From the NCBI RefSeq assembly GCF_900102195.1, contig NZ_FNBE01000010.1, positions 1 through 64,000 of the forward strand: a DNA stretch of 64,000 bases, written 5' to 3'. Below the pieces are notes generated by a model. That model saw only the letters and a program-made list of their open reading frames with translations, did not search any database and had not been told where the DNA came from. This DNA is from Pseudonocardia oroxyli (lineage in GTDB: Bacteria > Actinomycetota > Actinomycetes > Mycobacteriales > Pseudonocardiaceae). This document shows, piece by piece, positions 35,838-44,022 of this stretch (within the stretch, counting starts at the first letter, position 1; every line of letters begins with the position of its first letter). A program made the position numbers and the translations under genes.

Positions 35838-35850
35838 TTCGCAATACGGT
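35838..35850. promoter_or_regulatory. IclR-type half-site, copy 1
   Basis: GTTCGCAATACGG, sharing GTTCGCAAT with the strong site at 35921-35929. It lies 29 bases upstream of the IclR ATG (35809), well placed for autoregulation. Confidence 0.45.
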
Positions 35851-35917
35851 AGCCAAGTGCCCTGATTTCGACAAGACCCGCCCTTGTGCGCGGGCACACC
35901 CCCATGTCAGGCTCAGA

Positions 35918-35958
35918 CGTGTTCGCAATGTGAATCTCATACGCACAATGCGAACACG
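35918..35958. promoter_or_regulatory. IclR operator: 10-bp inverted repeat
   Basis: CGTGTTCGCA (35918-35927) and its exact inverse TGCGAACACG (35949-35958), separated by 21 bp. Each arm also forms a smaller near-palindrome (TTCGCAATGTGAA at 35922-35934). The second arm ends 19 bases before the cupin gene's ATG. Confidence 0.65.
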
Positions 35959-35977
35959 ATCCAGCAAAGGAGCTCTC

Positions 35978-36883
35978 ATGGCCTACGGACCCGGCGACCC
36001 GCGCAGCGGGCTCGCCACCGCCCCGGCGCGCTCGGCGGAGCCGAACGCCCCCGCGCAGTACGTGGACTTCTCCGCCGAGGAGCCGGACGAGGTCAGCGCG
36101 CACGGCAGCCGCACCTGGTGGGTGCGCGGACAGAACTTCGCCCTCGCCTACACCCACGCCCGGGCGGGCGAGATCCTCGACCGAGCGGACCAGCCGGACG
36201 AGTACGTCGTGCTGTTCCCGCAGGACACGGCCGCCGCCAAGCTCACCGCCGGCACGCAGGAGACCGCGGTCGAGGGCGCAGCGATGGTCGTCGTCCCGGC
36301 GGGCGGGAGCCGGGTGGAGATCGGCGCGGACACCGCCGTCGTGCGGTTGTTCTCGGCGGCCTCCCCGGACCTGCTCGCCCGCTGCCGCAACCACGCCGCC
36401 TACGCCGAGCCGCATGCGAACGTCGCCCCCTTCGCCCCCTGGCCGGAGCCGGTGGACGGGCAGGCGCTGCGCGTGTACCCGGTGGCCGAGCATCCGTACG
36501 CACCGGGCCGCTTCGGGCGGCTGTTCCGCTGCAGCACCTTCATGGTCAACCTGTTCGACCCCGACCTCGGTCCCCGCGACCCCGCCAAGCTCTCCCCCCA
36601 CCACCACGACGACTTCGAGCAGTGTTCGCTCGCGGTCGACGGGCGCTACGTCCACCACATCCGCAACCCCTGGACCCCGGACATGGCGGACTGGCGGGAG
36701 GACGAGCACGTCCACGTCGCCAGCCCGTCCGTGGCGATCATCCCGCCGCCGTCCGTGCACACCAGCCAGTCGGTGAGCCAGGTCCGCAACCAGCTGATCG
36801 ACATCTTCTGCCCGCCACGCCACGACTTCTCGGCGAAGGACGGCTGGGTGATCAACGCCGCCGAGTACCCGGTGCCGTCGTGA
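35978..36883 (+). CDS. Cupin-like protein of unknown function
   Basis: A 301-residue protein with two beta-barrel-like halves. Candidate metal ligands are HHHDDFEQ near residue 210 and His in PSVHTSQSV near 262, a pattern resembling bicupin isomerases such as IolB or KduI. An isomerase or hydrolase on an oxidised sugar acid would suit the aldolase that follows. ATG 35978 has AAAGGAG upstream; an in-frame leader before it runs through the operator. It overlaps the aldolase gene by GTGA. Confidence 0.65.
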   Translation: MAYGPGDPRSGLATAPARSAEPNAPAQYVDFSAEEPDEVSAHGSRTWWVRGQNFALAYTHARAGEILDRADQPDEYVVLFPQDTAAAKLTAGTQETAVEGAAMVVVPAGGSRVEIGADTAVVRLFSAASPDLLARCRNHAAYAEPHANVAPFAPWPEPVDGQALRVYPVAEHPYAPGRFGRLFRCSTFMVNLFDPDLGPRDPAKLSPHHHDDFEQCSLAVDGRYVHHIRNPWTPDMADWREDEHVHVASPSVAIIPPPSVHTSQSVSQVRNQLIDIFCPPRHDFSAKDGWVINAAEYPVPS

Positions 36884-37611
36884 CCGTCTTCCGCACCCCC
36901 GGCCGCACCGCGATCGGGACCTGGGTCAAGCTCCCGACGAGCGACTCCGTCGAGCTGCTCGCCCGAGCCGGATTCGACTTCCTCGTCGTCGACATGGAGC
37001 ACGCCCCGCTCGACGTGCTCACCGTCCACCAGCTGCTCGGCACCGCCCGCGGCTGCGGTGTCCCCGCCCTGGTCCGGGTCCCCGACCGCTCCCCGTCGAC
37101 GATCTCCCGGGTCCTCGACTCCGGAGCGAGCGGGGTGCTCGTCCCGCACGTCGACACCGTGGCGGACGCCCGGTCCGTCGTCTCCGCAGGCCGATTCCCG
37201 CCGCACGGCTCCCGCGGCTACGGCCCGACCGTGCGCGCGGGCGCCTGGGGCGCGGACGTCCCGGGCTACCGCGCGGCCGGCGAGCAGGTGGCGGTGGTGC
37301 CCCAGCTCGAGAGCCGCGAGGCGGTGGCCGCGGCGCGCGAGATCGGCGCGGTCGAGGGGGTCGGTGCCCTGTTCGTCGGGCCCGCCGACCTCGCCGTCGC
37401 CACCGGGCTCGACGCCTCGTCGGCCGAGTTCGCCGCCCTGCTCGACGACGTGGCGAGCGCGGCGACGGAGCTCGAGCTGCCCCTCGGGACGGCGGTCGGC
37501 ACGGCCGCCGCCGCCCGCGCCCTGCCCCGCCACCACGACTTCGTCCTCATCGGCAACGACGCGTCGCTGCTCGGCTCGGCCGCCCGCGCGGTCGTGGCCG
37601 ACGCACGCTGA
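36880..37611 (+). CDS. HpcH/HpaI-family class II aldolase
   Basis: A 243-residue TIM-barrel aldolase for 2-keto-3-deoxy sugar acids or 4-hydroxy-2-oxo acids. Visible: TWVKLPTSDSVELLARAGFD, the metal and base region FLVVDMEHAP, pyruvate-binding RVLDSGASGVLVPHVD, PQLESREA (metal Glu) and FVGPADLAVA (metal Asp). It cleaves such acids to pyruvate plus an aldehyde. GTG 36880 overlaps the cupin stop; the hydrolase follows after twelve bases. Confidence 0.88.
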   Translation: MTVFRTPGRTAIGTWVKLPTSDSVELLARAGFDFLVVDMEHAPLDVLTVHQLLGTARGCGVPALVRVPDRSPSTISRVLDSGASGVLVPHVDTVADARSVVSAGRFPPHGSRGYGPTVRAGAWGADVPGYRAAGEQVAVVPQLESREAVAAAREIGAVEGVGALFVGPADLAVATGLDASSAEFAALLDDVASAATELELPLGTAVGTAAAARALPRHHDFVLIGNDASLLGSAARAVVADAR

Positions 37612-37623
37612 CAGGAGATCACC

Positions 37624-38514
37624 ATGAGCACCACCATCGCGATCGACCAGGTCCTCGACGGGCTCGTCGACATGCACTGCCACTCCGGGCCCTCCCCCAT
37701 GCCGCGCGAGTTCGACCACGCGGGCGGCGCCCGGGACGGCTGGGACCGGCTGCACATGCGCGCCCTGGTGGCCAAGTGCCATCACCACAACACGCAGATG
37801 GACGTGCTGTCGCAGAAGGCCCTGCTGGCGGACATCCCGACCGAGGTGATCGGCGCGGTCGCCCTGAACTCGACCGTCGGCGGGCTCAACCTCGCCCAGG
37901 TGCAGCTCTGCCTCGGGCTCGGCGGTCGGGTCGTCTACCTGCCCACCGTGTCGTCCGGCAGGCACATCGACTGCCACGCCGAGAACCTCGGCTTCCCCAC
38001 CCCGACCGTCAAGCTGACCGCCGAGCGCATCGAGGTCGTCCGGGACGGCGAGGTCGTGCCCGAGCTGCTGCCGATCTTCGACCTGATCGCGGAGCACGAC
38101 GCCGTCCTCAACGGCGGGCACCTGCACCCCGAGGACATCACCGCCTGCTTCGCCGCCGCCCGCGAGCGCGGGGTCCGCCGGTTCGTGGTGTCCCACCCGG
38201 ACTTCGTGATCGGCGCGGACCCGAAGCAGTGCCTGAGCTACATCGAGCAGGGCGCGCTGATCGAGCACGAGCTGCACATGTACGACCCCGCCGCGACCAT
38301 GCGCTGGCCGATCGAACAGCTGCTGGAGTGGATCTCGGTGCTGGGGCCGGAGAACACGCTGATCGGCTCGGACCTGGGCCAGGCCGGGTTCCCGCGCCCC
38401 GTCGACGCGTTCCGCAGGGTCGGCGCGGCCCTGCTCGACCTGGGTCTGGCCGAGAAGGACCTGCGCCGGATCGTCCACGACAACCCCCGCGAGCTGCTGT
38501 CGCTCACCGACTGA
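37624..38514 (+). CDS. DUF6282 metal-dependent hydrolase (amidohydrolase-like)
   Basis: A 296-residue TIM-barrel protein. Likely metal ligands: DMHCHSGPSP near residue 17, the His cluster KCHHHN near 57, the His in NGGHLHPED, VSHPDF near 190 and the Asp in GSDLGQAG. These resemble amidohydrolases that hydrolyse lactones or amides. The family has no assigned reaction. The start has AGGAG seven bases before the ATG. In this operon a lactonase step before the aldolase is possible, but that is inference. Confidence 0.75.
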   Translation: MSTTIAIDQVLDGLVDMHCHSGPSPMPREFDHAGGARDGWDRLHMRALVAKCHHHNTQMDVLSQKALLADIPTEVIGAVALNSTVGGLNLAQVQLCLGLGGRVVYLPTVSSGRHIDCHAENLGFPTPTVKLTAERIEVVRDGEVVPELLPIFDLIAEHDAVLNGGHLHPEDITACFAAARERGVRRFVVSHPDFVIGADPKQCLSYIEQGALIEHELHMYDPAATMRWPIEQLLEWISVLGPENTLIGSDLGQAGFPRPVDAFRRVGAALLDLGLAEKDLRRIVHDNPRELLSLTD

Positions 38515-38542
38515 GCGCCACCGCGGCACGGGCCGGCCGGCC

Positions 38543-39700
38543 TCAGGCGCGGTCGGCCCGGCCCAGCAGGGCGTCGGAGATGATGCGCCGCTGGATCTCG
38601 GAGGTCCCTTCGAAGATCGTGGTGAGCCGGGCGTCCCGCCAGTAGCGCTCGGCCGGGAAGTCGGTGGTGTAGCCGGCGCCGCCGTGGATCTGCAGGCCCT
38701 CGCTGGTCACCCGCTCGGCCATCTCGGAGGCCACGAGCTTGACCATCGAGGCCTGCGTCGGGCTGGGCTGCCCGGCGTCGACCGCGGTGCACACCTGGTA
38801 CATCAGGGCCCGCGCGGCCTCGACCTGCGCCGCCATGTCCGCGATCTTGAACCGCAGCCCCTGGTTGACGCCGATCGGACGGCCGAACTGGACCCGCTCG
38901 CCGACGTAGGCGATCGAGTCCTCCAGCGCCCCGCGGGCCAGCCCGATCGCGCGGGCCGCGGTGTGGATGCGGGCGGTGTCCAGGTCGCCCATGGCGATCC
39001 GGAAGCCCTTGCCCGGTTCGCCGACGATCTCGCTCGCGTAGGCGCCGTCGAAGGCGAGCTCCCAGGTCTTCCAGCCGTGGTAGCCGATCTTGCGGACCGG
39101 GGTGCCGGTGACGCCCTCGGGCAGGGTGCCCCGCTGCTTCGGCATCAGGAAACAGGTCACCCCGCGGGAGCGGTGGGCCGGGTCCGCGGGCTCGGTCCGC
39201 GCGAAGACCTGCAGGTAGTCCGAGCCGTCGGCGAAGGTGCACCACATCTTCTGGCCGGTGATCCGCCAGCCCTCGCCGTCCGGGACGGCGCGACAGCTCA
39301 GGTTCGCGACGTCCGACCCCGCCTCGGCCTCGGACAGCGCGAACGCGCTGAGGAACTCGCCGCGCGCCATCGCGGGCAGGTAGCGGTCGCGCTGGTCGGC
39401 GTCGAACCCGGCGGTGAACTGCTGCCCGCGGGCGATCAGGCCGGCCACACTCATCCAGGCGCGGGCCAGCTCCTCGACGATGATCGCGTACTCGGACAGG
39501 CCCAGGCCGAGCCCGCCGTACTCCTCCGGGATGAGGATGCCGAAGAAGCCCAGCTCGGCCATCTTCTCCCGCAGGGCCATCGGGATCTCGCCGTGCCGGG
39601 GGTCGAGCTCGTTGGCGACGGGCAGGACCTCCTTCATCGCGAAGTCGCGGGCCATCGCCTGGATGGCCAGGCGGTCCTCGGTGAGGAACGGTTCGGTCAT
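38543..39700 (-). CDS. Acyl-CoA dehydrogenase
   Basis: A 385-residue flavoenzyme forming 2,3-enoyl-CoA. FAD/substrate motifs are FALSEAEAGSDVANL and WCTFADGSDYLQVFART; the catalytic Glu lies in TIFEGTSEIQRRIISDALL, and QIHGGAGYTTDFP precedes it, so the active site is complete. ATG 39700 overlaps the preceding stop by ATGA. It is the last gene of a six-gene CoA-thioester operon read from 44912. Confidence 0.93.
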   Translation of the reverse strand: MTEPFLTEDRLAIQAMARDFAMKEVLPVANELDPRHGEIPMALREKMAELGFFGILIPEEYGGLGLGLSEYAIIVEELARAWMSVAGLIARGQQFTAGFDADQRDRYLPAMARGEFLSAFALSEAEAGSDVANLSCRAVPDGEGWRITGQKMWCTFADGSDYLQVFARTEPADPAHRSRGVTCFLMPKQRGTLPEGVTGTPVRKIGYHGWKTWELAFDGAYASEIVGEPGKGFRIAMGDLDTARIHTAARAIGLARGALEDSIAYVGERVQFGRPIGVNQGLRFKIADMAAQVEAARALMYQVCTAVDAGQPSPTQASMVKLVASEMAERVTSEGLQIHGGAGYTTDFPAERYWRDARLTTIFEGTSEIQRRIISDALLGRADRA

Positions 39701-40347
39701 CTCTCCGTCTCCGTGGGTCGATCGCGCAGGTGGATGCCGAGCCCGGCCCGGCCGGGGGCGAGGTGGTCGCGCAGGACGAGCTCGTCGTCGTAGTCCCCGC
39801 CGTTCTGCCCGCGGAACGGGAGCGGGGTCGTGTGCGGGATGGCGAGCACCCGCTCGCACACCTCCTTCGCGGCCGTGGCGAACTCCTCGTCGGACACCCG
39901 GTTCGCGCCCGTGACGACGACGGGCGGCAGGACCTCGTAGCCCACGTAGAACAGGGTGCCGTGCTGCAGGGGGAAGAGCAGCTCGTCGAGGTGCCCGTGG
40001 ACGCCGCGGGGTCCGAGGTCCGGCCCGCGCCCGCCGACGGTGGTCAGGACGAGGGCCCGCTTGCCGGCGAGCGTGTCGGCGGCCGCGACCTTGTCCTGCT
40101 CGACGCGCACGTCCGCGCTCAGCGCCCCGGCCGCGTACGCCTGCGCCGACACCGGCCCGACCCGGAACCGCTCGTCCGGGTCGTGGCCGTAGTCCGCCGC
40201 CGTGACCACCGGGTTCCAGGCCATGGCGTGCAGGTCGGAGACGACGACCTCGTGCCCGGCCTGCTCGAGCGCGGCGACGCCCGCGTCCTTCAGCGCACCG
40301 TTCAGCGAGCGGGGCTCGGGATGGGCGAGGACCCAGAGGACCCTCAC
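39697..40347 (-). CDS. NAD(P)H:quinone oxidoreductase-like flavodoxin-fold protein with internal deletion
   Basis: A 216-residue protein of the NQO/MdaB family. The N-terminus VRVLWVLAHPEPRSLNGALK and the C-terminal half (PLQHGTLFYVGYEVLPPVVV) are well conserved. Between VEQDKVAAAD and TLAGKRALVLTT, the usual block of about 40 residues with the FPLWW and LKGW(V/I)DRV flavin/quinone site is missing, with the frame kept. Activity is therefore doubtful. GTG 40347 and the stop both overlap neighbours, so the gene is still in operon context. Confidence 0.78.
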   Translation of the reverse strand: MRVLWVLAHPEPRSLNGALKDAGVAALEQAGHEVVVSDLHAMAWNPVVTAADYGHDPDERFRVGPVSAQAYAAGALSADVRVEQDKVAAADTLAGKRALVLTTVGGRGPDLGPRGVHGHLDELLFPLQHGTLFYVGYEVLPPVVVTGANRVSDEEFATAAKEVCERVLAIPHTTPLPFRGQNGGDYDDELVLRDHLAPGRAGLGIHLRDRPTETER

Positions 40348-41564
40348 GCGACGAGCTCGACGATCGCGGCGAGGCCCTGGCCGCCGCCCATGCACATCGT
40401 CTCCAGGCCGTAGCGGCTCCCGCGGCGGCGCATCTCGTACGCCAGGGTGGTGAGGATCCGGCAGCCGGTGGCGCCCGCGGGATGACCGAGGGAGATCCCC
40501 GAGCCGTTCACGTTGAGCCGCGGCTCGTCCGAGGGGAGGCCCCATTCCCGCAGGCAGGCGATGACCTGGGCCGCGAACGCCTCGTTGACCTCGATCAGGT
40601 CGATGTCCGCCCACCCCAGCTCGGCGCGCTGGAGCGCCGTGGCGACCGCGGGGACCGGGCCGATCCCCATCGTCCGCGGCGGCACCCCGGCCAGCGCGGA
40701 GGTCACGATGCGGAGGAACGGGGTGAGGCCCAGCTCGGCCGCCCGCGCGGCGGTGGTCACCACACAGACCGACGCGCCGTCGCTCTGCCCGCAGGCGTTG
40801 CCCGCGGTCACCGTGGCGTCCGGGTCCTCGTGGCGGCGGACCGGCCGCAGCCGCGCCAGGTCGTCCAGGGTGAGACCGGCGCGCGGGTGCTCGTCGAGGG
40901 TCACCACGGTCTCCGGCGTGCGGCGGGTCCCGGGCACCGTGACCGGCACGATCTCCTCGGCGAACCGGCCCTCCTTCGTCGCCGCGACGGCCTTCTCCTG
41001 CGACCGGAGCGCGAACTCGTCCTGCTCGGTGCGGCTGATCGCGTACTCGGCGCGCAGGTTCTCGGCGGTCTCGAGCATGCCGCCGGGGACCGGGAAGTTC
41101 ACCCCGCCTGCGGTGGTGCGGCCCCGGGTGATCCGGTTGACCATCCGCAGCTCGTCGCCGCGGACGCCCTTCTGCAGGCCCAGCGCGTAGTACTCGGCCT
41201 GGCTCATCGCCTCGACGCCGCCTGCGACGACCAGGTCCGCCCAGCCCTGCCCGACGGTGAGCGCCGCCTGCAGGACGGCCTGCAGCCCGGAGCCGCAGCG
41301 GCGGTCGAGCTGCATGCCGGCCACGCCGACGCCGAGCCCCGCGTTCAGCGCGGCGACCCGGCCGATGGCGGGCGCCTCGCTCGTCGGGTAGCAGTAGCCG
41401 AGCACGACGTCGTCGACGTCGCCCTCCCCCAGCCCGGTCCGGGCGATCAGGCCCTGCAGGGCCTGGGTGGCCAGGTCCGCGGCGGTCAGGGTGGCGAACA
41501 CCCCGCCGTCGACGCCGACCGGCGTGCGCACCGGGTCGCAGACGACCACGTCGGACGGGCTCAC
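40344..41564 (-). CDS. Acetyl-CoA acyltransferase (thiolase)
   Basis: A 406-residue degradative thiolase cleaving 3-ketoacyl-CoA with CoA. The nucleophilic Cys is in DRRCGSGLQAV, the NEAFA loop in VNEAFAAQVIA, the His in SGISLGHPAGATGCR, and the second Cys in METMCMGGGQG-like GLETMCMGGG. GTG 41564 overlaps the CoA-ligase stop. It probably ends the beta-oxidation turn run by this operon. Confidence 0.94.
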   Translation of the reverse strand: MSPSDVVVCDPVRTPVGVDGGVFATLTAADLATQALQGLIARTGLGEGDVDDVVLGYCYPTSEAPAIGRVAALNAGLGVGVAGMQLDRRCGSGLQAVLQAALTVGQGWADLVVAGGVEAMSQAEYYALGLQKGVRGDELRMVNRITRGRTTAGGVNFPVPGGMLETAENLRAEYAISRTEQDEFALRSQEKAVAATKEGRFAEEIVPVTVPGTRRTPETVVTLDEHPRAGLTLDDLARLRPVRRHEDPDATVTAGNACGQSDGASVCVVTTAARAAELGLTPFLRIVTSALAGVPPRTMGIGPVPAVATALQRAELGWADIDLIEVNEAFAAQVIACLREWGLPSDEPRLNVNGSGISLGHPAGATGCRILTTLAYEMRRRGSRYGLETMCMGGGQGLAAIVELVA

Positions 41565-43204
41565 TTCGGGACCTCCGTGCTGTACAGGCGCGCCGCGAGC
41601 TCCCGCAGCGCGGCGGCCTTGATCTTGGAACCGTTGGTGCCGACGGTGGTCGGCATCTCCTCGACGAGGTGCACGGAGTCGGGCACCTTGAACTTCGCGA
41701 GGGCCTCGGCACACCAGGCCCGCAGCGCGGCCGGGTCCGGGGTGGTGCCGGGCACGGCCTCGACGAACGCGACGGCCTTGGTGTCCCCGTCCACCGTGAC
41801 GCCGACGACCTTGCTCCGGGCCACGTCCGGGTGCTCGGCCAGGCGGATCTCGATCTCGGCGGGCTCCACGAGGAAGCCGCGCAGCCGGAACGAGTCGCCC
41901 ATCCGGCCCGCGTAGTCGAACGCGCCGTCCGGGTGGACCGTGCCCAGGTCGCCGGAGCGGAACCAGCCGTCCTCGGTGAACGAGCGCGCGCGGATCGCGC
42001 CGTCGGTGTCACCGAGGTAGCCGTCGACCACGGCGTAGCCGCGGAACTGCAGCTCACCGGGCTCGCCCTCGGGCGGCGGCCCGCCCGTGACGGGGTCGAC
42101 GGCGCGCACCTCGATGTCCGGGGACACGGGTCGACCACCCGCCCGCCAGCGCGCGGGCGCCGGGTCGTGCTCCTGCCAGAACGACAGCAGCGAGAACAGC
42201 TCGCTGGAGCCGAAGATCCCCATGGTCGGGGTGTCGGTCTCCTTCTCGGCCCACTCCGCGACCTGGAGGGACTTGCCGTAGAAGTCCCCGATGAGCAGGC
42301 GGCGCCACGCGGACAGGTCGCCGCCGTGGGCGCGGTGGCTCTCCATCAGCCGCCCGGCCACGTCGTCCGCGCCGGCCAGGTGCGTCACCCCGAACTCGCC
42401 CATGTGGGCCACGACCAGGTCGTCGTCGAACGTGGGCTCCAGCAGCACCGCCCCGCCGGCGGCGATCGCCGCGAGCGCCGGGACGTAGCCGAAGACCCCG
42501 GACAGCGGCAGCACGACCAGGCTGACCGACTCCGCGTCCCAGCCGCCCGCGGCGGCGACGTTCCGGGCGTGGGTGGCCACATTGCTGCCCAGGTGGGCGG
42601 CGAGCTTCGGCATCCCGGTCGAGCCGGAGGTCGTGAACGCCACGGCCGGGGCGTCCCGGGTGCCGCGCAGTGCCTGGGGGTCGGCCGCGCCCGACGGCGG
42701 GCTCGGCACCCAGGCCCCGGCGCCGACGTCGTAGGTCGCGGCGGCGGCCTCGTCCGCGGGTGGACGGCCGGGTCCGGTCACGACGGCGATGCCGGGCGCG
42801 GGCACGTCCGCCTCGGCGACCGCCTCGCGCAGCCGCGCGCGCAGGTCCAGGCCGAGGAAGTCGTGGGCGATCAGCACCACCCGCGGCCGGGCCCGGTCCA
42901 GGACGTGCGCGACGTCCGCCACGCCGTAGCGGGTGTTGATGCCGATGACGTGGGCGCCGAGCGCGGCCGCGGCGAACTGCGCCACCAGCGACTCGGACCA
43001 GTTCGGCAGCCACACGCCCACGCAGTCGCCCTCGCCCACGCCGTGGGCCCGCAGGTCCTCGCGCAACCCGAGGACGCGCGCGACCAGCTCCGCCCGGGTG
43101 ACGCGGCGCGGCGCGGGCCCGCCGTCGATGACCACGGTGCTCTCCGGGGCGGCCGCGGCGGTGTCGGCCAGCAGGTCGGCCAGGGTGGTCGTGCGGCCGG
43201 TCAT
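41561..43204 (-). CDS. Acyl-CoA synthetase (AMP-dependent ligase)
   Basis: A 547-residue ANL enzyme. The ATP loop is FTTSGSTGMPKLA, the A5-like GIFGSSELF takes the place of the common GxTE, and WFRSGDLGTVHPDG and GRMGDSFRLRGFLVEP mark the hinge. The lysine in GTNGSKIKAAALR is the catalytic one. It activates a carboxylic acid for the operon. The start overlaps the preceding hydrolase gene by ATGA. Substrate is not identifiable. Confidence 0.9.
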   Translation of the reverse strand: MTGRTTTLADLLADTAAAAPESTVVIDGGPAPRRVTRAELVARVLGLREDLRAHGVGEGDCVGVWLPNWSESLVAQFAAAALGAHVIGINTRYGVADVAHVLDRARPRVVLIAHDFLGLDLRARLREAVAEADVPAPGIAVVTGPGRPPADEAAAATYDVGAGAWVPSPPSGAADPQALRGTRDAPAVAFTTSGSTGMPKLAAHLGSNVATHARNVAAAGGWDAESVSLVVLPLSGVFGYVPALAAIAAGGAVLLEPTFDDDLVVAHMGEFGVTHLAGADDVAGRLMESHRAHGGDLSAWRRLLIGDFYGKSLQVAEWAEKETDTPTMGIFGSSELFSLLSFWQEHDPAPARWRAGGRPVSPDIEVRAVDPVTGGPPPEGEPGELQFRGYAVVDGYLGDTDGAIRARSFTEDGWFRSGDLGTVHPDGAFDYAGRMGDSFRLRGFLVEPAEIEIRLAEHPDVARSKVVGVTVDGDTKAVAFVEAVPGTTPDPAALRAWCAEALAKFKVPDSVHLVEEMPTTVGTNGSKIKAAALRELAARLYSTEVPK

Positions 43205-44022
43205 GCGGCCCCCCGGCTCTCGCGGGCGCCCAGCTCACCGAGCCAGCCGTGCAGGACGTCCGCGAAGCCCTCGACCTCCTCCATCGGGTAGTGCCCGATG
43301 CCCTCCAGCAGGGTGTAGCGGGAGTCCGGGATGAGATCGGCGGCGCGGCGGACGTCCGCGGGGTCGAGCCACAGGTCGTCGTCCCCGACGACGAGGTGGG
43401 TCGGACAGGCGACGCCGTCGAGCGTCGCCAGCACGTCGTGGGTGGCCCAGCCGATGAGGTCGCTGGTGGAGATCTCGGGGTCCTCGCGGCGGTGCATGCG
43501 CGCGATCAGCTCCGCCCGCTCGGCCGCCACCCGCCGCCCGACGACGGCGAGCGTGCCGAAGTAGGTCCGGTCCGAGCGGCTGGGCGCGGCCGAGTCGACC
43601 AGCTCCCGCTCCAGCCCGCGCACGCTCAGCATGGCGGAGTCGGTGCCGCCGTGCGCCGCCATCGCGACGGCGCCTGCCAGGCGCGCACCGCGGCGCACCG
43701 CCAGCTGCAGGGTGATCGCCCCGCCGATGGAGCATCCGACCACGAAGGGCCGGTCCATCCCGAGCCGGTCCATCAGCTCCTCGCACCACTGCGCGTAGAC
43801 GCCCAGGTCCCGCACCGGGCCGCCGGCGGCGGGCTCCGAGCGGCCGTGCCCGGGCAGGTCCGGGACCACCACGCGGTAGCCCAGCTCGGCGAGCCGCGGC
43901 TGGACCTCCCGCCACTGCACACCGTTCTGGCCCGCGGTGTGCAGGCACAGCACCGGCTGTCCCTCGCCCTCCTCGAGCACGAAAGCGCGGGTCCCGCCCA
44001 CCTCGACGTAGTCGGCCCTCAT
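43201..44022 (-). CDS. Alpha/beta-hydrolase
   Basis: A 273-residue cytoplasmic hydrolase. Landmarks are CLHTAGQNGVQW, DLPGHGRSEPA, the nucleophile elbow GCSIGGA, the acid in VVGDDDLWLDPAD, and the His in GIGHYPMEE; a full Ser-Asp-His triad is visible. This group includes C-C bond hydrolases and lactonases such as 3-oxoadipate enol-lactonase. Overlaps bind it to the ligase and MaoC genes. A ring-opened or lactone substrate is plausible. Confidence 0.87.
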   Translation of the reverse strand: MRADYVEVGGTRAFVLEEGEGQPVLCLHTAGQNGVQWREVQPRLAELGYRVVVPDLPGHGRSEPAAGGPVRDLGVYAQWCEELMDRLGMDRPFVVGCSIGGAITLQLAVRRGARLAGAVAMAAHGGTDSAMLSVRGLERELVDSAAPSRSDRTYFGTLAVVGRRVAAERAELIARMHRREDPEISTSDLIGWATHDVLATLDGVACPTHLVVGDDDLWLDPADVRRAADLIPDSRYTLLEGIGHYPMEEVEGFADVLHGWLGELGARESRGAA

